NCBI GenBank assembly: GCA_019843655.1
Contig: JACDQD010000004.1
Coordinates: 25,121,872 to 25,185,871 of the forward strand
DNA: 64,000 nucleotides
Reading direction: 5' to 3'
From: Lethocerus indicus
Taxonomy: Eukaryota; Arthropoda; Insecta; Hemiptera; Belostomatidae
The notes under the pieces are model-generated. The model had not been told where the DNA came from, ran no database searches, and saw nothing but the letters and a program-made list of their open reading frames with translations. Of this stretch, positions 45,901 to 56,100 are shown piece after piece (position 1 is the first letter of the stretch; the number at the start of each line of letters is the position of its first letter). Position numbers and translations under genes: made by a program.

Positions 45901-47778
45901 TCAATCCTTATATCTAAATTATTAGTCTAGTTATTCCTTATTGATTAATTTATTTTTTGACAAATGTGCAATGTTTAATTATAAAGTTCAATAATTATTT
46001 TCAGTTTTAATGTTTTGCTCAATTGTATTTACAGTATTATTTATCCTCAGTTAAGGAAAGCTGCAAGTGAGATTATTACATTAGATAGTATCTTAAATCA
46101 AAGTGACCCTACATGTATTTGATTATATTGTAGGGGACGGGGTCCGCTTAAAACTACAATGGATGTAATAAATGCTGCCAAGAAAATATCTGAAGCCGGA
46201 ACTAAGCTTGATAAACTGACTAGACAAATTGCCGACCAATGTCCTGAGTCTTCTACAAAGAAAGACTTATTAGCTTACCTTCAACGTATTGCCCTGTATT
46301 GCCATCAGTTGAACATTACTTCCAAAGTCAAAGCAGATGTTCAGAACATCAGTGGAGAACTTATTGTCTCAGGGGTAAGATTTTTATTGCTTCTTCCTCA
46401 ATAATGCAAATTTTTACATACTAGTTATTTATATTTATTACAGTTAGGTGTCTATACTTGATGTTTACAGAATTTATATTGAATCCTTTTTATGAATGAA
46501 TGGCATATAAAATAAATGAATGTATTCCTTAAATTAAAACATTTTATTTAAAATGTGCATTATTTTAAGTTTAATAAGTTGAGTTTAAGTTTTGTTTAAC
46601 TTTAAATATAGTATACAGGGAACACAAATATTGCAATGTTTTAAACTGTTGATCTATTTTTTGCAGTTGGATAGTGCTACATCATTGATACAGGCTGCTA
46701 AAAATCTTATGAATGCTGTGGTTCTTACTGTGAAAGCATCATATGTTGCAAGTACTAAGTATCCACGCCAAGGAACTGTAGCTGTAAGTTTTTCGTTGAG
46801 ATTGATATGTTATTAATATGTATGTATATATCCTTCTGAAAAAATTCTAGTTTCCAATTTTTTTAATCTGGAGAGTTTGACAAAGGTCTTTTAGAATATG
46901 CTTACCTCATGGTTTAGGTCCATTATACCTAAATGGAAGTTAATGATGGCTGAAAATTCTTATATTTTTCCACTATTCCATTGTGACATTTGTGTAGTCA
47001 CAAATTGTCTTGTGGGTTATCATCAGTTGTTATTTATTTTCTTACAAAAAATACATTAGTGATATTTTCTTCTTGATTATGACAAATATGTATGATGATG
47101 GAATGTTGGCCTAAAACTTTATTCACAATTAGTTCTGTTGTCCAATCAAAATAATCCTCTATCATGGTGTACATTATAAATTATGGAGTGGTACATAGAG
47201 ATATTAACATACAAACATATAAATGTTTTTAACATCATCTCTCTGTAATTCTCTGAAAAATTATTAGTGTCTGTGTATTTACATATGCTATTTATGTTTA
47301 TTTATAATTCTTGTAACTAAATTATAGATTATAGAATTTTTGTTAAGTATTATTTATGAGGCAGCATTTATACTAATTTCAAAGCATCACAATTTTTATT
47401 GTTATACATACTATAATTTACATATTATTTTCATAAATTAAATCTGTAATATTTCATAAATATGTTATTTGAGAAATACTGTACATTTTGTTCAGAGGAA
47501 GTTCGTTATAATATATAATTAGTAATTTAAAAATGTAATAAATGTAATTGAAATATTTGTATTAGTCATGGAAGATGTATTTCTGCTGGTTACATACATT
47601 TTTTTCTTTTCAGTCACCAATTGTAATCTGGAAGATGAAAGCACCTGAGAAGAAACCTCTTGTGAGGCCAGAAAAACCAGAAGAAGTCAGGGCCAAGGTA
47701 CGAAAGGGTTCACAAAAGAAAGTACAGAACCCAATTAAAGTTCTCAGTGAATTCCAAAGCCCTGCAGAATCAGTTTAA
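36901..47778 (+). CDS. alpha-Cat: Alpha-catenin, actin-linking adhesion protein
   Basis: Links cadherin/beta-catenin to F-actin at adherens junctions and binds vinculin under tension. Coding exons: 36,901-37,005; 37,193-37,382; 37,995-38,161; 39,136-39,345; 39,619-39,798; 40,267-40,470; 42,032-42,147; 42,439-42,556; 42,760-43,009; 43,180-43,380; 43,972-44,123; then either 44,456-44,525 or 44,589-44,661; 45,375-45,442; 45,560-45,741; 46,134-46,374; 46,667-46,783; 47,614-47,778. Length is 911 or 912 residues depending on the alternative exon (human alpha-E 906). Landmarks: MALKWDPKNLEIRTMSVEK (start of the beta-catenin-binding region), CNAVRQALQDLLSEYMAN (vinculin-binding helix), an acidic linker from residue 632, and the actin-binding domain through KMKAPEKKPLVRP. 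A 30-nt microexon may be added at 41,133. ATG is doubled (ATGATG). Several AATAAA signals follow the stop. Confidence 0.97.
37459..37540. repeat. Patchwork of copied local sequence in alpha-catenin intron
   Basis: 37,459-37,517 matches 35,682-35,740 (GrpE start codon and upstream leader) at 57 of 59 positions without gaps, in the same orientation. Two bases later, 37,520-37,540 is identical over 21 nt to 38,644-38,664. Each source lies 1-2 kb away on opposite sides. Confidence 0.9.
41133..41162 (+). CDS. alpha-Cat: Candidate alpha-catenin microexon (30 nt)
   Basis: A strong pyrimidine tract and acceptor (TTTGCCGCTTTGACAG) precede 30 nt encoding QLQLQRGGKR, followed by the donor GTAGGA. Both neighbouring exons meet in phase 0 at this point, so the insert adds exactly ten residues after residue 352 without a frame change. 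It is absent from the fly and vertebrate forms I know. Use in transcripts is inferred, not shown. Confidence 0.4.
43772..43818 (+). repeat. tRNA-like SINE head in alpha-catenin intron
   Basis: TAGCGTAGTGGTTAGAGCC matches the A-box region of tRNA-derived SINEs, and GTTCCTATCCC about 20 nt on resembles a degenerate B box. Confidence 0.45.
44456..44525 (+). CDS. alpha-Cat: Alpha-catenin linker exon A (mutually exclusive)
   Basis: 70 nt between AACAG and GTAAGC, phase 0 in and phase 1 out, encoding TDEELDPEEVEFDEHYAFET followed by RSK. It is homologous to exon B 63 nt downstream and aligns with the human TPEELDDSDFETED linker. The acidic core has Pro and Glu where exon B has Thr. Confidence 0.85.
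44589..44661 (+). CDS. alpha-Cat: Alpha-catenin linker exon B (mutually exclusive)
   Basis: 73 nt between TTTTTACAG and GTAAGA, phase 0 in and phase 1 out, encoding SSEELDTDTEFEPCEDMTID then TRSR. It closely matches the only linker I know from fly (EDLDTDTEFEP). Ser and Thr residues are followed by acidic residues, as in casein-kinase sites. Splicing A to B creates TAG at the junction. Confidence 0.9.
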
Positions 47779-48020
47779 ATTTGTCTTGGATTGGTGAATA
47801 TATTATCGTCTTATTAAAAAAAAAAATAGTAGAGTGCCAATGTATTTTCTGGATTACTCTTACAACATTTAAATGTGTTTTACCTTCATAGGTATATTCT
47901 CAAACAATGAATGTATTGTAGAGGTATTATAAACAGATTGATTAATCTTATTTATAACATACATTTAAAATAATGTTAAAAGCTATTGTAATTTTATTTT
48001 TAAATAAATTAGATTGCTTA

Positions 48021-48084
<64 letters not shown>

Positions 48085-50790
48085 TTAAATATAGTGTAAC
48101 ATGATGTTGCAATGTTTAGCATACAGCATTCATTTGTCATAATTAAATGAAAAATTAAAAATCTAATTTTGAAATTCATACTTAAATAGTTATTGGTATT
48201 AATAAGTGTATAGAACATTTGATAAATCATCAATTATGTTTTGAAATATTAGATCATGAACTATCTCCTATCTTCCTTTTAGATGGACTAATAATATTAA
48301 ATTGTTTGAATGGTATAGAATGTTGTTATCTCACTAAATTATATTGAATTATTTTCTTTTGTGAACTTATCTGCTAAGAAAATCTAATAGTTGACCCCTG
48401 AAATCCTCCTTACTCTATTTGTTTTTATGAAATAAATGTTATATGTTATTTTTATGGCAGACTAATATATTTTAGGTTGACCATATTTTTTTATTAACTT
48501 TCTGGTCTATTTTAACATGTGTAATCATTCTGGTTTGTTTTTTATTTTATTTTCATGATGTTTCTAATACGGATTGTAATTTAAGAATTATATATACAGA
48601 TTACAGATTTTTATGATGTAGAATGATCTATGTAAAATGTCTCAAATGCTACTTGGCATTATTGCTCATTAGATTACCGAAAAAAATTTAAAGCAATTGT
48701 TAACTTTCCTGAGACAAATATTGGAGGGTATCATATTTATTAAGGATAAATATATTTTCAAAAAATAAATTTTAAATAGTTTTTGAACTCCATTCTGATG
48801 TTTTCTTATGTGAATTAATTATTTAATTATTGGAAAATTCAGATGGTTTAGAAAGCTATTGTTTAAGGGGGCAGCGTCCACCAGGATGATTAGATATTGG
48901 ATTGAGAATATGCGGATAGATAAGAATAAGAGTAAGGCTGTGATCTGGTTCTGTCCCTCCTGTCTAAGAACAAATTTATTTTATTAAACTATTTGTCCAA
49001 ATTAAAATAATGTCGATTGTGTCTGCAATTTTAGCTTGGCTTGTATTTGGTGCATTGGTCTTTTGCATTCTCTCTTCGTGTTGTGTACAGTGTCCTATTA
49101 TTTTTGTTTCATCATATTCTGCTCAACTGTACTTACAGAATGTATTACATAATAAATAACTAATTAAATATGTGTATAATGTTGTTATTATAAATTTCAT
49201 TTTATGAATATTTTATTCATTGTGCTGTCAAAAATTGGTTAAGGATTTCTGTTGTACAAAACTCAGATTCTGCAACTCTTGAACAAAAATTAATGGAAAA
49301 TGAAATTGATGTACATTGTACGCAACATTATGTACTGTACACTGTAATAGAACACCAAGTGTTTTGTGGCATATGAAGGAAAATGGGTTGCAAGAGTGCA
49401 AAAGGAAAATGTTTCCATTGCAACACTTAAAATAAATGTTGAGCTTTTTTTCTGCTTTGTCTCTTAATTCAAGTTCTTTGCCAAAGCTATTTTGTAATTA
49501 TGAGAAGATTGTGTACATTTATTATACGGTCAATAAATATATTAGGCATGATAACATTTTGTATATGATGTATAGGTTTTATTGTAAAATATTGACTGAA
49601 GTGTTTATATCCTTCACTCTATGGCATTTATGATTCCTTCCTGGTTGGTTATTACCTATTAAAAGAACAGTCTATTCAATTTTTTATTTGTTATAATCTG
49701 TGTAGTTTTTATTGTTTATTCATATGTATGTTGTATAAGCCAGAATTATATTTTTGAGGTCATATGTTTAGCTTATATTGAGGTAAAGGTATTTTTATGG
49801 TGCGTTAATTAAGTTGGAAACATTATTTATTCTGCTATCTGAATTTTTATCTAACTTTAAATGGAGCTCACTGTCAATAATAGTTAACATGAGTTGTAAT
49901 ATTGGGTCCAAATTGTCTATTGTATCACTCTACTGGTTTTTGTTATGCCACAATTTCTTGACAAAAAATCTGTATTTATCAGTATTAAAAAGTATTAAAA
50001 ATAATTTTAAAATATAATAGAAGTCATGAGCATTCATTAAAAAACAGACATACTGGTGTACTATGACTGTAGGGTAATTTAGTTAACTTAAATTGTAAAC
50101 TGTATATAACTTCAAAGTGTTGATTCATTTGTGTTGGTTACATATTCAAGTGCTTCAATAAATGTGTTTACTATCACTGTTTTGTTTTATGTCGAACCCT
50201 ATAAGATTCTCAAAGTGTCAATTTAGTATTAGTAGGTGAATTCCATGCAATTTGAACATAAGAATGGATATCTCATAATAATTATATCTATCCTAATATA
50301 ATCTATCCTGCTTGGTTTGCTTTTATTGTTATTGGTGAAGTGTACATTTATATTCAAAAAAGAAACTGCTAAATTAGGAATGTAAGATAATACAGTTAAT
50401 TCAAATTGTAAAATATGTATAACAGGTAAAGGGTTATATTTAGCCAGATATCCTGGTCTTTGACTCGTACAATTAATTTGTTTAAATTAAAAACACGATT
50501 CACTGAGCGTTGTCACAGAGGATTACTCTTAAAAAGGGTATTTCTGAAAGCTTAAAAACATTTACCTAAATAAACAAAGATTAAGAAAAGTGCATAGAGT
50601 AGTGCTGCCATCTAGCGAGTTTCAAACAACAGTTATGGAACTTTCTGAATACTTTTCTTAATATTATTTTAAATATAAAAAATGCAAACGTTCCGCATCC
50701 AGAGAATTATGTTTTTATTTTTTTTATTGTTCTAAATTCTTAATCCCAATCTTGTTATCGGAAATATAAATTGGATTCAAATAGTTACTC
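47779..50790. other. Probable long alpha-catenin 3' UTR and spacer
   Basis: No coding exon is supported. The stretch stays CpG-poor and has AATAAA signals near 48,003 and at 50,157-50,162, with others between. The CpG depletion suggests transcription past the first signals. A TA microsatellite lies at 48,024-48,081. Confidence 0.45.
48024..48081. repeat. (TA)n microsatellite
   Basis: About 58 bp of TA repeats about 250 bp after the alpha-catenin stop codon, probably within the 3' UTR. Confidence 0.95.
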
Positions 50791-51012
50791 TCGTTCTCAT
50801 TGGCTGGCTGGAACATAGGATGACATTTTATTCAGCCAATCGGAGGCAAGTATAACAATAACAAAGAGTAGTTCGCTTGACTCTGGTCAGAAACCTACCA
50901 AAACAAAACAGTTCGGTTGTTTCGTCTCTCCGTTTCAGTTGGTTAACTCAACATCTGATAGAACCGAATTAGTCTTTCAACGCTTCGGACATTGTTTTAT
51001 GTGCTGTTTGAA
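50791..51012 (+). promoter_or_regulatory. Promoter and 5' leader of the unidentified right-hand gene
   Basis: ATTGGCTG (50,799-50,806) and CAGCCAAT (50,833-50,840) are perfect inverted CCAAT-box words 26 bp apart, as bound by NF-Y type factors. CpG content rises here. A six-codon upstream ORF (50,999-51,016) overlaps the main ATG. Confidence 0.5.
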
Positions 51013-51055
51013 ATGACGACCACACCGACATCGATCCCCGAGGAAGGCCTAGGTG
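51013..51055 (+). CDS. First coding exon of an unidentified gene (partial)
   Basis: ATG at 51,013 opens MTTTPTSIPEEGLG plus one base, then a consensus donor GTAAGT at 51,056. The exon follows a CCAAT-containing, CpG-rich leader, which supports a real transcription unit. The peptide is too short to assign a family. No second exon could be recognised before the window ends, so intron 1 would exceed 12.9 kb. The upstream ORF MCCLK ends TGA overlapping the ATG (ATGA), suggesting translational control by reinitiation. Confidence 0.5.
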
Positions 51056-52794
51056 GTAAGTACTGTTATTATAATGTAAGTATTTTATTATCCACAATCT
51101 GTATCCCAACAGCTGTTGTAAAGAATGATGGTCTGGATGTCTTAATTTCTTTCCTAAATCCACAAATCTGATACTTGTGTTGTACCGAAGGACGGTGTTA
51201 GGCCACTGAAGTTTTAACAGTTAAAATTGCTGTCCGTACTCGTTGTGCGGTCAGTTTAATATTTGATTTTGCTTTGTATAAATAATAGATTTGGGTTTTC
51301 AAATTGTACTAGCCTGAAGCCCGTTTTGGATGTCGACTATCGATTGGAAGAACGGTGTTGAACTGCGTCCCTTTTGAGCGTTGACGCGCATTTTAAATAG
51401 TCGTTTTTCGCAGATGAATCTTTTCCGACCTAGGTCAGCACGACCTAAAATGAGCATTGCTCATTCACGTTTTGTTTTGGTAGCTTTGTAGGAAAGAAAA
51501 AAATATTACAAATGTTATAATCCAAGGCCGAGTATAAGACAAGTTTAATTTTTGTTGCTAGGCGAAACTTTCTTGGAGGTACTATATATTTCGATTCACG
51601 AACGTCCTTTTAATTATGTATAGGCTGCATGAAACAATTCATTGTCCAACATTCTTCCAAACTTCAACTGAACTTTTAACAGCAAATTTTGGACACCTAT
51701 AATTATAGTAATGTATATTGTGATTCCAAATAATGGACAGCTTTACTTGAATAGTTGTATTTGTATTTCAATATGGATTCTCTGAACGGAACAAAATGTG
51801 ACCTGTGGGAATGTTTATAACTTCTGATTTCGACCAATACATTGGTGCCTCAAAGCATGAGAACTTTCATTTGTACCATATTGCTATCAGGAATCATTTT
51901 TCAGGTATTAATTTATCAAATGGCACTCATGCATGTAAACTGTCCTCTTTTTTTACATTTTATTTTATTTTTTAACTATATTAAAATTTTGTGCAAATTT
52001 TATTTATATATACACGACACAGCATAAATGGTTTAAGATGAACAAATTTATTTTTAATACATATTATGTATTAAAGTAACCTTTCCGTATTTTTCACCTC
52101 TGTAAATTTTGAAATTGTGTGCAGTTGAATGTGATTTAGTATCTAAACAAACATTTATTGATAAATGTTTTTATTATAACACATTTTCATTTCAGTGTAC
52201 TTATTAACTGTATTATTATTTACTCCTGTTATGAAATTTAATTTATAGTGTAATTTTAGTGTTTAGAATGCACGTTAAGTACAGAATTTGCATAGAATCT
52301 CATTCAGCCCTGCTATGTTACTTGGGTAATTCCAACAGTGAATACTGAAGGGTTTCACTTTTCTATATTATTATAAGAATTATATCCTCTTAATTGCCTC
52401 CTTTACAGTGTTGGCTTCCTGGCAAACTCCCATAAGGTTTCTATTGATTGGAGACTCAATTAAATAAGAAAAATTATTTTAGAGAATCTGTGGGAATCTT
52501 TTGATGTCTAGTAAAACGTAGATATGCCAGCATACTGCATGCACGTTTCAAAATGCCCAAGTTTCATTAGGATAAATTTAATGCCAAAATTTGTTTTTGA
52601 ATAAATGGTCAAGTGAATAGTATTGCATGGTTGACGCACGACCCACCAGAGTATTATCAGTCAGTTTCTGGTTGGGTAGGGACCAACATTGTATCTTGTT
52701 CTGATCGGGAGCCAAGATAAAAAGAGAACAAAATAACGTCGCGACTCTAACGACTTCCTTGTCGTACGTTTTAAAATTTTCCGTTCGTATTCAA

Positions 52795-52960
52795 AAGCGG
52801 TCAAAAATTGTTTGGCCCTTGCTGGGAATCGAACCCTGGGCCGGATCGTTCAGCCGTGACGGTGACGGTTACATGCGATGGTTTCACGCAGCCTCATTCT
52901 GCGGGTTCTTGCGCCTAGCTCTGATAGGAAGGACGCGAGTAGATGGAACAAGCCTTCCGA
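52795..52960 (-). repeat. tRNA-like SINE
   Basis: On the minus strand, GGTTCGATTCCCAGC at 52,835-52,821 is a perfect polymerase III B box (GGTTCGANTCC). The flanks are GC-rich with no open frame. The A box is unclear. Confidence 0.45.
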
Positions 52961-53084
52961 ATTCGAGATCTTCTCGAGTGTAAAATCTTTAAGGGGGCGA
53001 TAACTCCGAAACTAATAAAAACAATACTTGTCATAATACATTGGATTTTATGCTCCGAGGCCGGATAAAATGTGCAATTGGACG

Positions 53085-53150
53085 GAAGAGTTCGCTTGTT
53101 GGGTCTTTTGCTAGACCGGTTTCGACTGCTCGACGTCATCAGCAGCTTTT
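53085..53150 (+). repeat. Single arm of dispersed repeat family
   Basis: GGGTCTTTTGCTAGACCGGT followed by TTCGACTGCTCG and CATCAGCAGC matches the arms that flank the minisatellite at 62.1 and 63.6 kb. Confidence 0.65.
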
Positions 53151-56100
53151 TTGTCAGGGTAACTCGGGTAATAAGTAAGTATTGACATTAAAAGCGCAGT
53201 AAATCTGTCCGAATGACTGACTACTCTACCGATGGAAAAGGTACTGAAGACGTCAAGCCGACAGGTCTGGCGAATGACCTGGCCGGCGAGCGGAGACGAA
53301 ACAGCTGTTGTATTCCAGACCCTAGTAGCAGGTATTGGAAACTAGTTTAGGTCAATTCCTGGGGGTTGTGTAACCGAGCTCGTTGCGGACGTACGGGGTA
53401 CGTGAGAATGGTCGGCGAGCGGGTCTAATTAGGGCTGTGGTGGCTACGTGACTTTGGCCCTGACTCGGACTTTCGCCCGGTCATAAGTCCCGTGTTTACC
53501 CCGCGGAGGAACGGCCCATTATTTACTTTGTTCGGACCAATCGATGCTCACTTCTGTTTGATGTTTGGACGGAGCCGATAGAGGCCATTGGAATAAGAAC
53601 ACGGAAGCCCATACTACGAATGACCTCCGCTAATACGTATTTTGCATGTCCTCTTTAGGGTATCACAAATTAACTATATATATTTTTTATAATTCGATCT
53701 CTTATCGGTACTGTGGGTTCAGCCCGTTTATATTCGAGAATAATAATAAAATTGACGAGAGTAATAATATAATTAAAGTTGATGCTCGATCGGTATTCGA
53801 CACATGATTATGCTCCCACTGTATTGTGAATAGGATACTGGTCTGTAATTGGTCCAAGCGAAGTAAATTATAAATTTCAATTCGCAGTTGCTCATAAAAA
53901 AATATTCCTTGATTTCGGACGGTGAAATGAAAGCAATGACTATTTGGAATTGATAGTTTCTGTGTTCGTTTTCTGTTCGTTACACAAAAAGGATTACATT
54001 GACTGTCGTTCGTCGGCATGAAAAACGGGTTTCCTCCTTGTTAGAAAAACGTTAGATAAGTTATTTAGCGTTGATAGATTGCAGCGTTCGGAAGTTAATT
54101 GATTGGTCACATTTGAAGATTAGTGACAGTTAGGACTGTTAGAATTGAACTAACGTTAGGAATATATTTCCTTCTGTAAGAATTCAAATCTAAATCCCTA
54201 TCATTGTAATATCGATTTATTTAAACTTAAATACGCTATTGTAGCCTGATTCTCTACGTCAAGTGAAAACGCTTAAATTCTGTATAGTTCATATTAATTT
54301 TAACATATCTTAAGTGAGGATGTTTATTTACTACCGACGTTTTACTTTTGAGAAATTTTTGTTATACCGAAACATCGTGGCGGTCAAATTTGAAAGTGCG
54401 ACGCCGCTGGGAGATAGTTACGCTCAGGAAATTGCGTTGTCGAGAGAGAAATCTTAGGTAATGAAATTTCTGCACAGATAAGCTTTTGGTCCGTTGCGTA
54501 ATACAGAATGATTTGTTTCTAAACGTTGAATTGTAAATGGTGATTGTGAATGGTGATTTTACTGAATTGTTACGAAGGGAAAATTAACCCAGAATTACTC
54601 GTCTCAAATAATCCTAGGTTGTTGGAATACCTTCGCGAGAAAAATGCATTTTACTTATTTTTTTATTTCTACTCCTTGGAATTTTAAAAATTGTATTCAT
54701 TTTTATGAAATTGTGTATTCCACAACATTATTAGTTATGGAATAATCCGAATCTGATAAGAGCCTACCTTAGAACAGCCTTGAACAGGAAATATTGAATC
54801 CGTCGGTCACCCCATTGTTCGAGGAACATTACTAGTGGAGCATGTTAAGTAGCGATTACGTCAATTAGCTTTTAAATGGCATATATAAGGTAAACAATAC
54901 AAAAATATTTTGAGCAATATTAACTTTATAGTTGCCTAGTTAAATATAGTGTGTATATATTGTTACTCTTATTTTCTTTAATTATTAACTAGCTAGGTAT
55001 ATTTTGTGCATTAAGCTCGTTGGTACTGATATTAGTGTTTTACTGCAGCTGCCTTTCTTATCTTCCAACTGTCCGTCTCTTATCTTCTCTAAACATAGTA
55101 AAGTAATAGGCCAAGTAAAGGACTCACAACCTTGATTTCAGTAGAGGGCAGCTAAATGAAGTGCGGGATTTAGGAAAGATAATATTAATGGCTTGAAAAA
55201 CAAGCAGTATGCAATTTGCATACAACAATTTGCACAGCATATATTATTTATTAAATTATCTACATTGAATAATTATTTATATATAGGTCAGTAATAATCA
55301 AAAATATCCACCGAAAAAAGTCGCTTTGATAAAATTAGAATTATGTTTAAGCACTCGGGTGGCTACACACTTTTTATACACCCTCTTTATAAAGGAATAC
55401 AGTAACATATTTAGTGGATAGGAAGTAGTAAATTTTCAGCTTTAATTCCTGAACTGTTATTTTATTGCATTGTATTTTGTGCGTGCCTGGAGTTCGACCC
55501 GGTAACCTCTGTTTATCGTAAGATTGGAGTAAATAAAATAAAAAGATGGGCTTCCTTCTTTCCACCGCCTGCATAAATATCAGAATCAACCGGTTGGATT
55601 AGAGACCGCGTCTCTAATACGCATGTATTCTCCGACTGCGTTACGACGCAGTGACGTTGGCGTTGTGCGCATCTGGACCGCTCTCAGATTCTCTCTGTTG
55701 TAACAATTAAAATCATTCGTAAGTCCGTCTTACATTTATTTGTCAGAATTTTAACAGTTTCTGTATTTTCATATGTTTGATTGTAAGTAGTATTAGGACG
55801 ATGACTCAGCCGGCAATCGTTTCAACTGCTTTTGCCCTGCCCGTTTGTAATTTTGTGGTCGCGACTTTTTTGTTCCTGTCGGAACTCGGTTCTCCTCGTG
55901 GTGCAGGGAGTTGAAAAATAAATAATACTCTAAAGGTTAGCCGGTAATTACATTAATTAGAAATTAATTGGGTAATGTCCGAGGATAAAAAAAGAGGCTC
56001 CTGCGGCTTAGAATGTTGAGGCTTGTGGGGGTTCAGTGAACGTGTGATTTTCGTCCCACCTCTGTGATGTTTGCTTTCGGGCTCGCACCACGGGCCTGTA

